A DNA stretch of 16,760 bases, taken from the NCBI GenBank assembly GCA_047621665.1, contig JBLHMB010000071.1, positions 1-16,760 on the forward strand, written 5' to 3'. This DNA comes from Actimicrobium sp047621665 (GTDB lineage Bacteria; Pseudomonadota; Gammaproteobacteria; Burkholderiales; Burkholderiaceae_D). Made by a program: the position numbers and the translations under genes. Position 1 is the stretch's first letter. Each line of letters starts with the position of its first letter. The notes below the pieces were generated by a model. That model saw nothing but the letters and a program-made list of their open reading frames with translations, was not told the origin of the DNA and did no database searches. This document shows positions 1-7,210 of this stretch, one piece after another.

Positions 1-1853
1 CGCCGGAAAGTGCCAGCGCGTTCCAGCAGTGGGTGCAGGACCGTATCGACGCCGAGGCGATCAAGGGCATCCGGCTTGAGTCGCTCGACAGCGGTCAGCC
101 GCAGATGCGCGCCACGCTTGAACGCGCCGAACAATTTCTGTCGCTGGTCGGCTTGCTGTCGGCAATGCTCGCTGCAGTAGCGATCGCCATGGCCGCACGC
201 CAGTTCATGCTGCGCCACGTCGATGCCTGCGCGATGCTGCGCTGCCTTGGCATGACGCAAAATAAGGTCACGCTGATGTACCTGGTCGAGTTTTTACTGA
301 TCGGTCTGGTTGGTAGCGCCATCGGTGCGGCAGTCGGATTCAGTGCCCATTTTGTCTTGCTCGAATGGCTGGGCGGTTTGGTGTCCAATGACCTGCCGGC
401 CGCCAGTTTTCTGCCGGCGCTGCAAGGTATCGCGATCGGTTTGCTGCTGTTAGTCGGGTTCGCCTTGCCACCGGTTCTGCAACTGCGCAACGTCCCGCAC
501 AACCGGGTGATCCGGCGCGAACAGGATGCGCCACAACCGGTGGCGATACTGACCTATGGTCTCGGTTTGCTGACCTTCGTCGGCTTGCTGCTGTGGCAGG
601 CCGGGAATCTGAAATTGGGCGCACTGACTGCCGGCGGTTTTCTCGGCGGGCTGGCGGTGTTTGCCTTGCTCGGCTGGCTCAGCCTGAAATCGTTGCGCGC
701 GTTACGCGGTCTGGTCAATCACGCCAGCTGGCGCTTCGCCGTGACGGCCTTGCAGCGGCGTCCCGGTGCGACCGTGGTGCAAATCGTCGCGCTCTCGTTG
801 GGCTTGATGGCACTGCTGTTACTCACCGTCGTGCGCGGCGATCTGGTCAGTGCCTGGCGTCAGGCCACGCCGGCCGATGCGCCCAACCAGTTTGTCATCA
901 ATATCCAGCCAGACCAGACCCAGCGTGTCAGCGGTGAACTGTCGGCCAACGGCGTCATTGATCCGACCTTGTATCCGATGATTCGCGGCCGGTTGATCGA
1001 GGTCAATGGCAAGCTGAAAGGTGGCGACGAATATGTCGACGACCGTGCCAAGCGTCTCGTCGAGCGCGAGTTCAACCTGTCGACGATGACCGGTTTGCCA
1101 CCGCAAAATCAGATTGTTGCCGGACGCTGGTTCGACAACAGCAAACCGGAAGCCTCGGTCGAGGAAGGTCTGGCCAAGACGCTCGGACTGAAGTTGGGCG
1201 ACGTGCTTAAGTTCGACATCGCCGGGCAAATGGTCGAAGCGCCGGTCACCAGTTTGCGCAAGCTCGACTGGGGTTCGATGCAGGTGAATTTTTTCGTGAT
1301 TCTGAATCCGGCAGTGATGGCCGATACGCCGCAAACGTGGATAACTGCGTTCCATTTGCCGCCGCAAAACGTGGCGCTGGTGAACCAGCTCACGCGTGAC
1401 TTTCCGAACCTGACCGTGGTCGATGTCGGCAATGTGATCCGGCAGATTCAGGCCGTGGTCGATCAGGTCGTCACCGCCGTCGAGTTCCTGTTCCTGTTCA
1501 CGCTGGCGTCCGGTGTGCTGGTGCTGTACGCCGCGCTGGCCGGTTCGCACGACGAGCGTAGCCGCGAGGCCGGACTGCTGCGGGCGCTGGGTGCGACCCG
1601 CAAGCAATTGTCGCAAGCGCAGTGGATCGAGTTCGTGCTGGTCGGCGGTTTGTCGGGCTTGCTGGCGGCCTCCGGTGCGGCGGCGGTCGGCTGGTCGCTG
1701 GCCACCTTCGTGTTCGATTTTGAATGGCAGTTCAGTCCGGTAGTCTGGCTAGCCGGGCTGGTAGTCGGCGCTGCCTGTGCGGTCTTTGGCGGCTGGGTCG
1801 GGCTGCGCAATGTGCTCAATCAGCCGCCATTGCAAACGTTGCGCGGAGCCTGA
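1..1853 (+). CDS. FtsX-family ABC transporter permease (YbbP-like), 5' truncated by window
   Basis: Integral inner-membrane permease of the MacB/LolC/FtsX superfamily, probably YbbP-like; such proteins pair with a YbbA-type ATPase (not in this window) and are thought to act on envelope lipids or lipoproteins. The frame (codons from base 3) is open to the left edge, so the gene starts upstream; the GTG at base 33 is internal. About 616 residues are visible. Counting from base 33, a FtsX domain with three or four membrane spans covers residues about 37-155, two more spans lie near 172-222, and another at 250-270. A large soluble, presumably periplasmic, domain follows at about 275-475, and a second FtsX domain with three spans at 485-600. 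The duplicated FtsX layout and the Arg-rich loop before the 250 span fit long YbbP-type permeases of around 800 residues. Its TGA overlaps the next ATG by one base. The family is clear; the substrate is unknown. Confidence 0.88.
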   Translation, partial: PESASAFQQWVQDRIDAEAIKGIRLESLDSGQPQMRATLERAEQFLSLVGLLSAMLAAVAIAMAARQFMLRHVDACAMLRCLGMTQNKVTLMYLVEFLLIGLVGSAIGAAVGFSAHFVLLEWLGGLVSNDLPAASFLPALQGIAIGLLLLVGFALPPVLQLRNVPHNRVIRREQDAPQPVAILTYGLGLLTFVGLLLWQAGNLKLGALTAGGFLGGLAVFALLGWLSLKSLRALRGLVNHASWRFAVTALQRRPGATVVQIVALSLGLMALLLLTVVRGDLVSAWRQATPADAPNQFVINIQPDQTQRVSGELSANGVIDPTLYPMIRGRLIEVNGKLKGGDEYVDDRAKRLVEREFNLSTMTGLPPQNQIVAGRWFDNSKPEASVEEGLAKTLGLKLGDVLKFDIAGQMVEAPVTSLRKLDWGSMQVNFFVILNPAVMADTPQTWITAFHLPPQNVALVNQLTRDFPNLTVVDVGNVIRQIQAVVDQVVTAVEFLFLFTLASGVLVLYAALAGSHDERSREAGLLRALGATRKQLSQAQWIEFVLVGGLSGLLAASGAAAVGWSLATFVFDFEWQFSPVVWLAGLVVGAACAVFGGWVGLRNVLNQPPLQTLRGA

Positions 1854-2248
1854 TGATGACTAGCGAATCAACGCTGTTGTATGACCTCATCGGCGGCGAC
1901 GCACGGGTGCGTGAACTGGTCGACCGGTTCTATGATCTGATGGATCTGGAACCGGAATTTGCCGAACTGCGCGCGCTGCATCCGGGCACGCTGGAAGGCT
2001 CGCGCGACAAGCTGTACTGGTTTCTCAGTGGCTGGAGCGGCGGCCCGGACATGTACATCGAACGCTTCGGCCATCCGCGTCTGCGGGCCCGTCATTTGCC
2101 GTATCCGATCGGCGTCAGCGTGCGTGACCAGTGGATGCAATGTATGGCGTTTGCGTTGCAGGACATCGGTGTCGAAGAGGGCTTGCGCGACCGCTTGATC
2201 ACGTCGTTTTACCAGACCGCGGACTGGATGCGTAACCGCGAAGGGTGA
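1853..2248 (+). CDS. Group II truncated haemoglobin (trHbO/YjbI type)
   Basis: Small haem protein, 131 residues, likely cytosolic, of the 2-on-2 globin family; group II members bind oxygen and are linked to nitric oxide or peroxide handling and respiration. The sequence shows the B-helix Phe-Tyr pair (Tyr27, expected B10 ligand-stabilising residue). It also has the motif WFLSGWSGGP (56-65), the Gly-His-Pro turn (73-75), the proximal histidine in RARHLPYPIG (His81), and the group-II tryptophan in RDQWM (Trp94, expected G8). Two tandem ATGs exist at 1853 and 1856. The first overlaps the permease stop as TGATG, which suggests translational coupling. An upstream in-frame extension lies inside the permease gene and is not used. 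The pairing with the permease and rmuC is positional only. Family assignment is secure; physiological role is inferred. Confidence 0.95.
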   Translation: MMTSESTLLYDLIGGDARVRELVDRFYDLMDLEPEFAELRALHPGTLEGSRDKLYWFLSGWSGGPDMYIERFGHPRLRARHLPYPIGVSVRDQWMQCMAFALQDIGVEEGLRDRLITSFYQTADWMRNREG

Positions 2249-2282
2249 GTGCCCGCGCCCCTGCCACTTTTTAAGCGATGAC

Positions 2283-3635
2283 ATGACTCTTGTCGAATTG
2301 ATTGTTTTACTCTTGCTGGTCGTTGCGGTAGCGCTGCAGATCGCGCTGATGATGCGGGGTCGCGGCAGTGACATCGCCCTCCAATTGCAGCAACTGGAGC
2401 AGCAACAGCAGCAGCAACAGCAGCTGTCCGCCGAGCGCCTCGAACGGCAAGTGCAGGCATCAGCGCAAGCCACCCGCGTTGAACTGGGCAGCAACTTCGC
2501 CCACTTCCAGCAAACCCTGTCGGCGCAGCTGACCACGCTCAACGGGGCGATTGCCCAGCAGGCGCACAGCGGCCGTGAAGAACAGTCACTTGCGTTGAAA
2601 CGCTTCGGCGACACGCTGCAGCAAACGCTCGCCAGACTGACCGAATCGAACGCCCAGCGCCTGCTCGAAGTGCGCGCCACGCTGGAAGAAAAAATCAAAG
2701 ACCTGCAAACCGATAACGGTGCGCGGCTCGAAGAGATGCGCAAGACCGTCGATGAAAAACTCCACGCGACACTCGAACAGCGCCTCGGCGAGTCGTTCAA
2801 GCTGGTCTCCGACCGGCTTGAAAAAGTCCATCAGGGCCTCGGTGAAATGCAGCAGTTGGCCATCGGTGTGGGCGACCTCAAGCGGGTGCTGACCAACGTC
2901 AAGACGCGCGGCACCTGGGGCGAAGTGCAGCTCGAAATGCTGCTCGAACAAGTGCTCACGCCCGAACAGTACGCAAAAAATGTCGAGACGGTTCCCGGCA
3001 GCGGCGAGCGGGTCGAATTTGCCATCAAGTTGCCGGGACAGGATCACGGCAACACGCCGGTCTGGATGCCGATTGATGCCAAATTTCCGAAAGAGCAGTA
3101 CGAGCGCTTGTCGGATGCGGCCGATCGCGCCGATGCCGAAGGCGTCGCCACCGCCGGTCGCGAGCTCGAACGCGTGATCCGTGGCGAGGCCAAGACCATC
3201 GCCGACAAATACCTGTCGCCACCGCTGACGACCGACTTTGCGATCCTGTTCCTGCCGACCGAAGGCCTGTACGCCGAAGTCATGCGCCGGCCCGGACTGG
3301 CCGACGACATGCAGCGCGTGCACCGTGTCAGTATCGCCGGGCCGTCGACGTTGTCGGCCTTGCTCAACAGTCTGCAAATGGGGTTTCGCACGCTGGCACT
3401 GGAGCAGCGCTCGTCCGAGGTCTGGCAAGTGCTGGGCGCGGTGAAAACCGAATTCGGCAAGTTTGGTGACGTGTTGTCGGCCACGCGGGTGGCGCTGGAA
3501 CGCGCGGCCAAAAATATCGAAAGCGCCGAAGTGCGCAGTCGCCAGATGGCACGCAAACTGAAGTCGGTCGAAGCCTTGCCGGCGGCCCAGGCCGAGCAAT
3601 TGCTCGGTGCAGCAGAAGACGCCGCCGCCGACTGA
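2283..3635 (+). CDS. rmuC: DNA recombination protein RmuC
   Basis: RmuC limits recombination at inverted repeats and is predicted to be a nuclease-like protein anchored to the inner membrane. The 450-residue product begins with one membrane span (about 3-23), then a long coiled coil (about 30-190) rich in Gln and Glu. The conserved RmuC domain follows (about 190-420), with TRGTWGEVQLEMLLEQ and PIDAKFPKEQY. Asp265 and Lys267 of DAK fit a PD-(D/E)xK-like core. Length is typical of the family. ATG at 2283 is chosen because the membrane span begins immediately after it. The Shine-Dalgarno is poor (only AAGCGATG before it), and the gene lies 34 nt after the globin gene, so it is probably co-transcribed. 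A run of eight glutamines lies at the start of the coiled coil (codons 2400-2423). Confidence 0.95.
   Translation: MTLVELIVLLLLVVAVALQIALMMRGRGSDIALQLQQLEQQQQQQQQLSAERLERQVQASAQATRVELGSNFAHFQQTLSAQLTTLNGAIAQQAHSGREEQSLALKRFGDTLQQTLARLTESNAQRLLEVRATLEEKIKDLQTDNGARLEEMRKTVDEKLHATLEQRLGESFKLVSDRLEKVHQGLGEMQQLAIGVGDLKRVLTNVKTRGTWGEVQLEMLLEQVLTPEQYAKNVETVPGSGERVEFAIKLPGQDHGNTPVWMPIDAKFPKEQYERLSDAADRADAEGVATAGRELERVIRGEAKTIADKYLSPPLTTDFAILFLPTEGLYAEVMRRPGLADDMQRVHRVSIAGPSTLSALLNSLQMGFRTLALEQRSSEVWQVLGAVKTEFGKFGDVLSATRVALERAAKNIESAEVRSRQMARKLKSVEALPAAQAEQLLGAAEDAAAD
2400..2423 (+). repeat. CAG/CAA codon run (polyglutamine) in rmuC
   Basis: Eight consecutive Gln codons, six CAG and two CAA, sit at the N-terminal part of the RmuC coiled coil. 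The surrounding codons are also Gln, Leu and Glu rich. Slippage of the trinucleotide would keep the frame, so length variation between strains is possible and easily tolerated in a coiled coil. There is no sign of any other function. Confidence 0.8.
3592..3607. repeat. Perfect 16-bp palindrome at the 3' end of rmuC
   Basis: CCGAGCAATTGCTCGG is self-complementary over all 16 bases, encoding part of the Gln-Leu-Leu-Gly near the RmuC C-terminus, 28 nt before the stop codon. As RNA it could fold as a 6-bp stem with an AATT loop, without a following T tract. It may be chance, a small hairpin, or an operator ahead of gdx; only the palindrome itself is seen. Confidence 0.5.
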
Positions 3636-3660
3636 GCCCGTTGTCGCAAGCTGTCAGGAA

Positions 3661-3721
3661 GTGAGGACGACCTCACCGCTCCATCCCGATCCGGAAGACG
3701 ACTTCCCTGTCACGACGAGGT
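3661..3721 (+). promoter_or_regulatory. Guanidine-II (mini-ykkC) riboswitch in the gdx leader
   Basis: Two hairpins share the same tetraloop: P1 is GTGAGG-ACGA-CCTCAC (3661-3676) and P2 is GGAAG-ACGA-CTTCC (3693-3706), joined by a 16-nt linker. Tandem hairpins with ACGR loops upstream of a SugE/Gdx gene are the hallmark of the guanidine-II class, in which two loops dock and bind guanidinium. The ribosome site GAGG (3717-3720) lies 11 nt after P2. Bases ACCTC (3670-3674), in the loop and 3' arm of P1, can pair with GAGGT (3717-3721). That gives a plausible off state in which P1 is broken and the ribosome site is masked, with ligand binding freeing it. The motif is directly visible and the class is known; the switching mechanism here is inferred. 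I could not identify the promoter. Confidence 0.92.
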
Positions 3722-3726
3722 GCTCG

Positions 3727-4047
3727 ATGAACTGGATATTGCTGCTAGGTGCCGGACTGCTTGAAATCTGCTGGGCTGTCGGCCTGAAATACACCGAAGG
3801 ATTCACCCGGCTGTGGCCATCGGTATGGGCCGTGCTGGCGATGGGCACCAGCCTTGGTTTGCTCGGCATTGCGATGAAAACGCTGCCTGCCGATACCGCC
3901 TATGCGGTCTGGGTCAGCGTCGGTATCGTCGGTACGGCACTGGTGGGCATGATTTTTTTTGGCGAACCGGCCAGCGCCGGACGGCTGCTCAGTCTGGCAC
4001 TGATCATCGCCGGCGTGATCGGCCTCAAGCTGTCATCGGCAGCCTGA
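3727..4047 (+). CDS. gdx: Guanidinium exporter Gdx (SugE), SMR family
   Basis: A 106-residue, four-span small multidrug resistance protein of the Gdx subtype, which exports guanidinium in exchange for protons as a dual-topology dimer in the inner membrane. The N-terminal span carries LLEICWAVGLKY, with the essential Glu13 and Trp16. The Gdx-specific stretch GLKYTEGFTRLWPS follows, and DTAYAVW supplies Tyr59 and Trp62. Length matches the family. ATG at 3727 is chosen because GAGG at 3717-3720 is a well-spaced Shine-Dalgarno, the first span starts at once, and an upstream in-frame extension would run back through the riboswitch. The leader indicates induction by guanidine. The stop TGA (4045-4047) directly abuts the reverse-strand stop of the AEC gene. 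No guanidine carboxylase genes are nearby. Confidence 0.96.
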   Translation: MNWILLLGAGLLEICWAVGLKYTEGFTRLWPSVWAVLAMGTSLGLLGIAMKTLPADTAYAVWVSVGIVGTALVGMIFFGEPASAGRLLSLALIIAGVIGLKLSSAA

Positions 4048-4953
4048 TCAGCGCAACCCCAGCCACAATCCCAGTGGGACGAACAGCAAGGCGGCGAGGT
4101 TGCCGATCATGACAATCGACGCGACCTTGTCCGGTTCCTGCTGGTAGCGTTCGGCCACCATGAAACAGAACACGGCCGGCGGCAGCGACGCGAACAGGAA
4201 CAGTTGTCCGCGTTGCGCCACGCTCAGCGTCAATACCTGATCCAGCCCGAGCGCCACCAGCAGGCCTGCCAGCGGGCAGACGATAGCCCCGACCACGCCG
4301 ATCTTCCAGCTATCGAAACGGATGTCGAGCATGCGCACACCCAGCGCAAACAGCATGATCGGGATGCTGGCGTCGCCTAGCAGTTTCATCGCCTGGAACA
4401 ACGGAGCCGGAACCGGAATGCGCAGTAGCGCAAAGAAAAGGCCGGCAAACATCGCCAGCATCATCGGATTTTTCAGGAAGGCCCACGGCGAGACATGCTG
4501 TTTGCCGCCCGACTCAATGATCTTGATACCGACCGTGAAATACACCACGTTGCCGGCCATGAACATCGCCACGGCGGCTGACAAGCCGCCCGGTCCGAAC
4601 GCCAGTGCCGCCAATGGCAAGCCCATGTTGCCGCAATTGTTATACATCATCGGTGGCAAAAAAGTGCGCGTGTCGTAGCCGAACAAGCGGGCCACCGGCC
4701 AGGCCAGCAACCCCGAGCCTAGCCCCACCAGCACACCACTGGCGATCAGGCTGGCATTGTCGGCGAGGTTGAAATCGCGCGCTGCCAGCGCTGTAAAAAC
4801 CAGCAGCGGACAGAGCGCATCCATGCTCACCGTATTGACAGCAACCATGTCGGCTTTGACGGCCGCGCCGCGCACACGGCCGTAACCGTAGCCAATCGCG
4901 ATGATAAAAAATACCGGCAGGATGATGCCGAGAATACGGTCAAAAATATCCAT
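4048..4953 (-). CDS. AEC (auxin efflux carrier) family transporter
   Basis: A 301-residue inner-membrane transporter of the AEC family, whose bacterial members move carboxylates such as malate or malonate, or other small anions; the substrate here cannot be read from the sequence. Around ten spans are visible in two five-span halves. The broken-helix motif NNCGNMGLPLA (105-115) lies near the end of the first half, and a matching LFASLPPAVFCFMVAERYQ lies in the second. Length is normal. The start ATG at 4951-4953 begins a typical membrane N-terminus (MDIFDRILGIILPVFF), but no clear Shine-Dalgarno precedes it. It lies 42 nt downstream of the response regulator on the same strand, so it may be the third gene of a kinase-regulator-transporter operon and a target of that pair. 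It converges on gdx with no spacer. Confidence 0.9.
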   Translation of the reverse strand: MDIFDRILGIILPVFFIIAIGYGYGRVRGAAVKADMVAVNTVSMDALCPLLVFTALAARDFNLADNASLIASGVLVGLGSGLLAWPVARLFGYDTRTFLPPMMYNNCGNMGLPLAALAFGPGGLSAAVAMFMAGNVVYFTVGIKIIESGGKQHVSPWAFLKNPMMLAMFAGLFFALLRIPVPAPLFQAMKLLGDASIPIMLFALGVRMLDIRFDSWKIGVVGAIVCPLAGLLVALGLDQVLTLSVAQRGQLFLFASLPPAVFCFMVAERYQQEPDKVASIVMIGNLAALLFVPLGLWLGLR

Positions 4954-4995
4954 GAAGTCCAGTCTGGTCGTACGGAGTGTGTTCCAGAGCCCGGA

Positions 4996-5640
4996 TCAGA
5001 CCTCGATCAAGCCATGCCGTACCGCGATCAACGCCAGTTCGGCCTGATTGCCGGCACCGAGTTTTTGTTTGACGTTATACAGGTGCGTGCCGGCAGTGCG
5101 CGGTGAAATGTTTAGGTCGATGGCAATCTGGTTGACCGACAAGCCTTTGGCCAGCTGGATGAAAACACCGAATTCGCGTTCCGACAAAATTTCCAGCGGA
5201 TTTCTGGCACCATCGAATTCCTGCAGTGCCATCCGTTGCGAGACATGCGCATCGAGGTACATGCGCCCGCTGGCGACCTGACGGATGGCATGGATCAGTT
5301 CGTCGGGGGCACTGCGTTTGGACAGATAGCCTAGCGCGCCGGCCTTGAGCATGAAGCGCACGTAACTCGGGTTTTCATGCGACGACAGGCCGAGCACCTT
5401 GATGTGCTTGTCGCGCGCCAGGATACGGCGCGTGGCATCGACGCCGGTGCTACCGTCACCGAATGAAATATCCATCACCACGACGTCCGGCTGGCAGGTC
5501 TGCAACTGCAGATAGGCGGCGTCGGCCGAGTCGGCCTCGGCAATGACACGGATGTCCGGTGTCGCGTCGAGCAGCATCCGGAAGCCGAAGCGCACCACCA
5601 TGTGATCATCAACCAGCATGACTGTGACAGGTTTGTTCAT
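4996..5640 (-). CDS. NarL/FixJ-family two-component response regulator
   Basis: A 214-residue DNA-binding response regulator. The N-terminal receiver has the acidic pair Asp11-Asp12, the predicted phospho-acceptor Asp57 in VVVMDISFGDGS, a Ser-Ser switch region at 86-87 and the conserved Lys108 in YLSKRSAP. The C-terminal LuxR-type helix-turn-helix (about 149-214) contains LSEREFGVFIQLAKGLSVNQIA and ISPRTAGTHLYNVKQKL. The start ATG overlaps the stop of the upstream kinase gene by 4 nt (ATGA), a classic coupled pair. The cognate partner is therefore the adjacent HPK7-type kinase. Targets are unknown; the downstream AEC transporter and the dyad upstream of the kinase gene are the nearest candidates. 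The architecture resembles UhpA, AgmR and NarL, but orthology to any of these cannot be claimed from the sequence alone. Confidence 0.95.
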   Translation of the reverse strand: MNKPVTVMLVDDHMVVRFGFRMLLDATPDIRVIAEADSADAAYLQLQTCQPDVVVMDISFGDGSTGVDATRRILARDKHIKVLGLSSHENPSYVRFMLKAGALGYLSKRSAPDELIHAIRQVASGRMYLDAHVSQRMALQEFDGARNPLEILSEREFGVFIQLAKGLSVNQIAIDLNISPRTAGTHLYNVKQKLGAGNQAELALIAVRHGLIEV

Positions 5641-7028
5641 GCGTCGGTTTCTTTCATTGGTAACGTCAGTTCGACCTGCAGGCCACCTTGCCCGCCTGAC
5701 TGAAAACGTAGCGTAGCGCCAAGCGACTCGGCCCGTTCCTGCATGCCGCGTACGCCGTAATGGCCGGCGCGAACGAGCGTTGCCGGACCACCTTTGCCAT
5801 CGTCGCCAATGGACAGTAACAGCTCGTCGCCATGCTGGCGCAGCCAGACCAGTGCATGGCTGGCGCCGGCATGGCGGATTACGTTGGTGAGTGCTTCCTG
5901 GGCGATCCGGTACAACGCGATTTCAATCGCTTCGGACAGGACCGGCATGTCATTGCCGGTCCGGAACGTGATGGCAAGTGCCGGATGAGCGAGCTGCAGT
6001 TCAATGATCAGGTCGCGCAATGCATCGGCCAGCCCCATGCCGTCGAGCTGTATCGGTCGCAGTCGCGGGATCATCCGGTGCAACGCATCGGCAGTCGAAC
6101 CGGCGGTGTCGAACAGCATCTGCACGCTGTGCTGGCTGGTGCCATCGCGGATCGCCGGTTGCTGCATCAGCGATTTGGCGATGCTGCGGATTGCGGTCAG
6201 CGACTGGCCCAGCTCGTCGTGTAATTCGCGTGCCAGCGCGGCGCGTTCCTCTTCGATGCGCTGATGCAGTAGCGTCGTGAATTCGCGTTGCGCCGTCAGT
6301 CGGGCCTGAACGTCGGCGCCGCTCTGGCGTACCTGATTGTTTTCTTCGACCGCCTGCGCCATGCGGTTGAAGGTGCGACCCAGTTCGCCGGCCTCGCGAC
6401 CGGCCAGCGGCGGCAGGCGCACCGTGTGCTCGCCGCGTTCGATGGCACGCAATCCATTCTGGATGCGATCGAACGGTGCCAGCCAGCGCCCGACGATGAC
6501 AAATGCCAGCAGGTCAGCTACCAGTAACAGCAATGCCTCGACCAGCACGATGCGCTTGAGATCATCCCAGGCATCGAGTACCGAGCGGGTCGGGTTGGGC
6601 GTGACGATGAGTTTGCCACCAGCCAGCACGATGGTGGTGGCCGGCAGCTGCGGCGTGACGAGCGCTTCGTACCAGTCCGGCGCATCGCGGCCGGCCTTGT
6701 AGGTCGAAGGCGGCGACGCATAGATCAGCCGTCCGGACTGATCCTGCAAACGGATTTCATTGGCGCGGACCCGACCGGTTTCCTGTAAAAATTCGCCGAG
6801 TGGTTCCAGCCCGCCCATCGCCGAGAGCCAGGTAATGCGGCCTAGCAGTTGTGCGGCGATGCGGTTCGAGGCTTCGATTTCTTCGCGCACGCTGTTGCGT
6901 GCCGACTGAATTTGCACCATCACCAGCAAGCCCAGCACGAGCATGCTGATTACCCCGAAGATCATATTAATTTTGTGACGCAGGCTGAGCGCGCGAGGCG
7001 GGCGCAGGGAACAGGAGGGAGTAATCAT
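5637..7028 (-). CDS. Membrane-bound sensor histidine kinase, HPK7 (NarX/UhpB-like)
   Basis: A 463-residue kinase from the preferred ATG at 7026-7028. Membrane spans lie near 22-40 and 158-181 and enclose a periplasmic sensor region of about 117 residues without a domain I recognise. A HAMP linker follows (about 181-232), then a short coiled coil. The dimerisation/phospho-acceptor helix contains ARELHDELGQSLTAI with His270. The HATPase_c domain has the N box around EALTNVIRHA (Asn382), G1 at DDGKGG (409-414) and G2 at YGVRGMQER (424-432). The frame is open further upstream to a TTG at 7119-7121, but that extension is polar and low in quality. ATG 7089-7091 is a possible alternative. No strong Shine-Dalgarno precedes 7028; a TAGAAT lies 5 nt upstream of it. 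It overlaps the response regulator by 4 nt. The signal sensed is unknown. Confidence 0.92.
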   Translation of the reverse strand: MITPSCSLRPPRALSLRHKINMIFGVISMLVLGLLVMVQIQSARNSVREEIEASNRIAAQLLGRITWLSAMGGLEPLGEFLQETGRVRANEIRLQDQSGRLIYASPPSTYKAGRDAPDWYEALVTPQLPATTIVLAGGKLIVTPNPTRSVLDAWDDLKRIVLVEALLLLVADLLAFVIVGRWLAPFDRIQNGLRAIERGEHTVRLPPLAGREAGELGRTFNRMAQAVEENNQVRQSGADVQARLTAQREFTTLLHQRIEEERAALARELHDELGQSLTAIRSIAKSLMQQPAIRDGTSQHSVQMLFDTAGSTADALHRMIPRLRPIQLDGMGLADALRDLIIELQLAHPALAITFRTGNDMPVLSEAIEIALYRIAQEALTNVIRHAGASHALVWLRQHGDELLLSIGDDGKGGPATLVRAGHYGVRGMQERAESLGATLRFQSGGQGGLQVELTLPMKETDA

Positions 7029-7099
7029 GCCGCATTCTACCGGCCGCGACCGCGCTGCCTGGAGATGATTTTTCCGGTGCCGGCCGGACATCCCGCGCA

Positions 7100-7118
7100 C
7101 TACCCGTTTTACAGGTAG
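7100..7118. promoter_or_regulatory. Candidate operator dyad between the kinase gene and yeiH
   Basis: CTACCCGT-TTT-ACAGGTAG is a 19-bp inverted repeat with 7 of 8 arm positions matching. It is about 72 bp upstream of the kinase ATG and 93 bp upstream of the yeiH ATG. The arm heptamers TACCCGT and TACCTGT resemble the TAC-containing half sites typical of NarL-family regulators, though NarL/NarP spacing differs. Autoregulation by the neighbouring response regulator is a reasonable guess, not a demonstrated fact. Confidence 0.4.
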
Positions 7119-7139
7119 CAAGCAGTCAGACGATGCGTT

Positions 7140-7167
7140 TTGATTCGGCCGGACGGCGCGCTACAGT
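7140..7167 (+). promoter_or_regulatory. Possible sigma-70 promoter for yeiH
   Basis: TTGATT (7140-7145) and TACAGT (7162-7167) are separated by 16 bp. Each matches four of six consensus positions. This would start transcription near 7174 and give a leader of about 37 nt ahead of the yeiH ATG, with GGAG at 7201-7204. It is a weak computational-style call made by eye. Confidence 0.35.
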
Positions 7168-7210
7168 CGCTTGCATCGGGGCCGGCACGGTCCTGCGAAC
7201 GGAGATTGTG

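Noticed and set aside
819..1616. Long open minus-strand frame of about 265 codons opposite the ABC permease gene
   Set aside because: It lies fully antisense to a clear FtsX-type permease, and its product is rich in His, Gln and Arg with no recognisable domain, typical of a GC-rich shadow frame.
2586..3599. Long open minus-strand frame of about 337 codons opposite rmuC
   Set aside because: rmuC is unmistakable on the plus strand; the antisense product has the composition of reversed Glu/Leu-rich coding sequence and no motif.
3607..3726. Upstream in-frame extension of gdx overlapping rmuC
   Set aside because: It would translate the riboswitch hairpins and add about 40 polar residues to a family that always starts at its first membrane span.
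7029..7121. N-terminal extension of the sensor kinase from a TTG at 7119-7121
   Set aside because: The extra 31 residues are polar and basic, lack support from a ribosome site, and run across the candidate operator dyad; the ATG at 7026-7028 places the first membrane span normally.
7133..7210. Upstream ATG extension of yeiH
   Set aside because: No ribosome site before 7133, while GGAG at 7201-7204 is correctly spaced for ATG 7211; the region also carries the candidate promoter.
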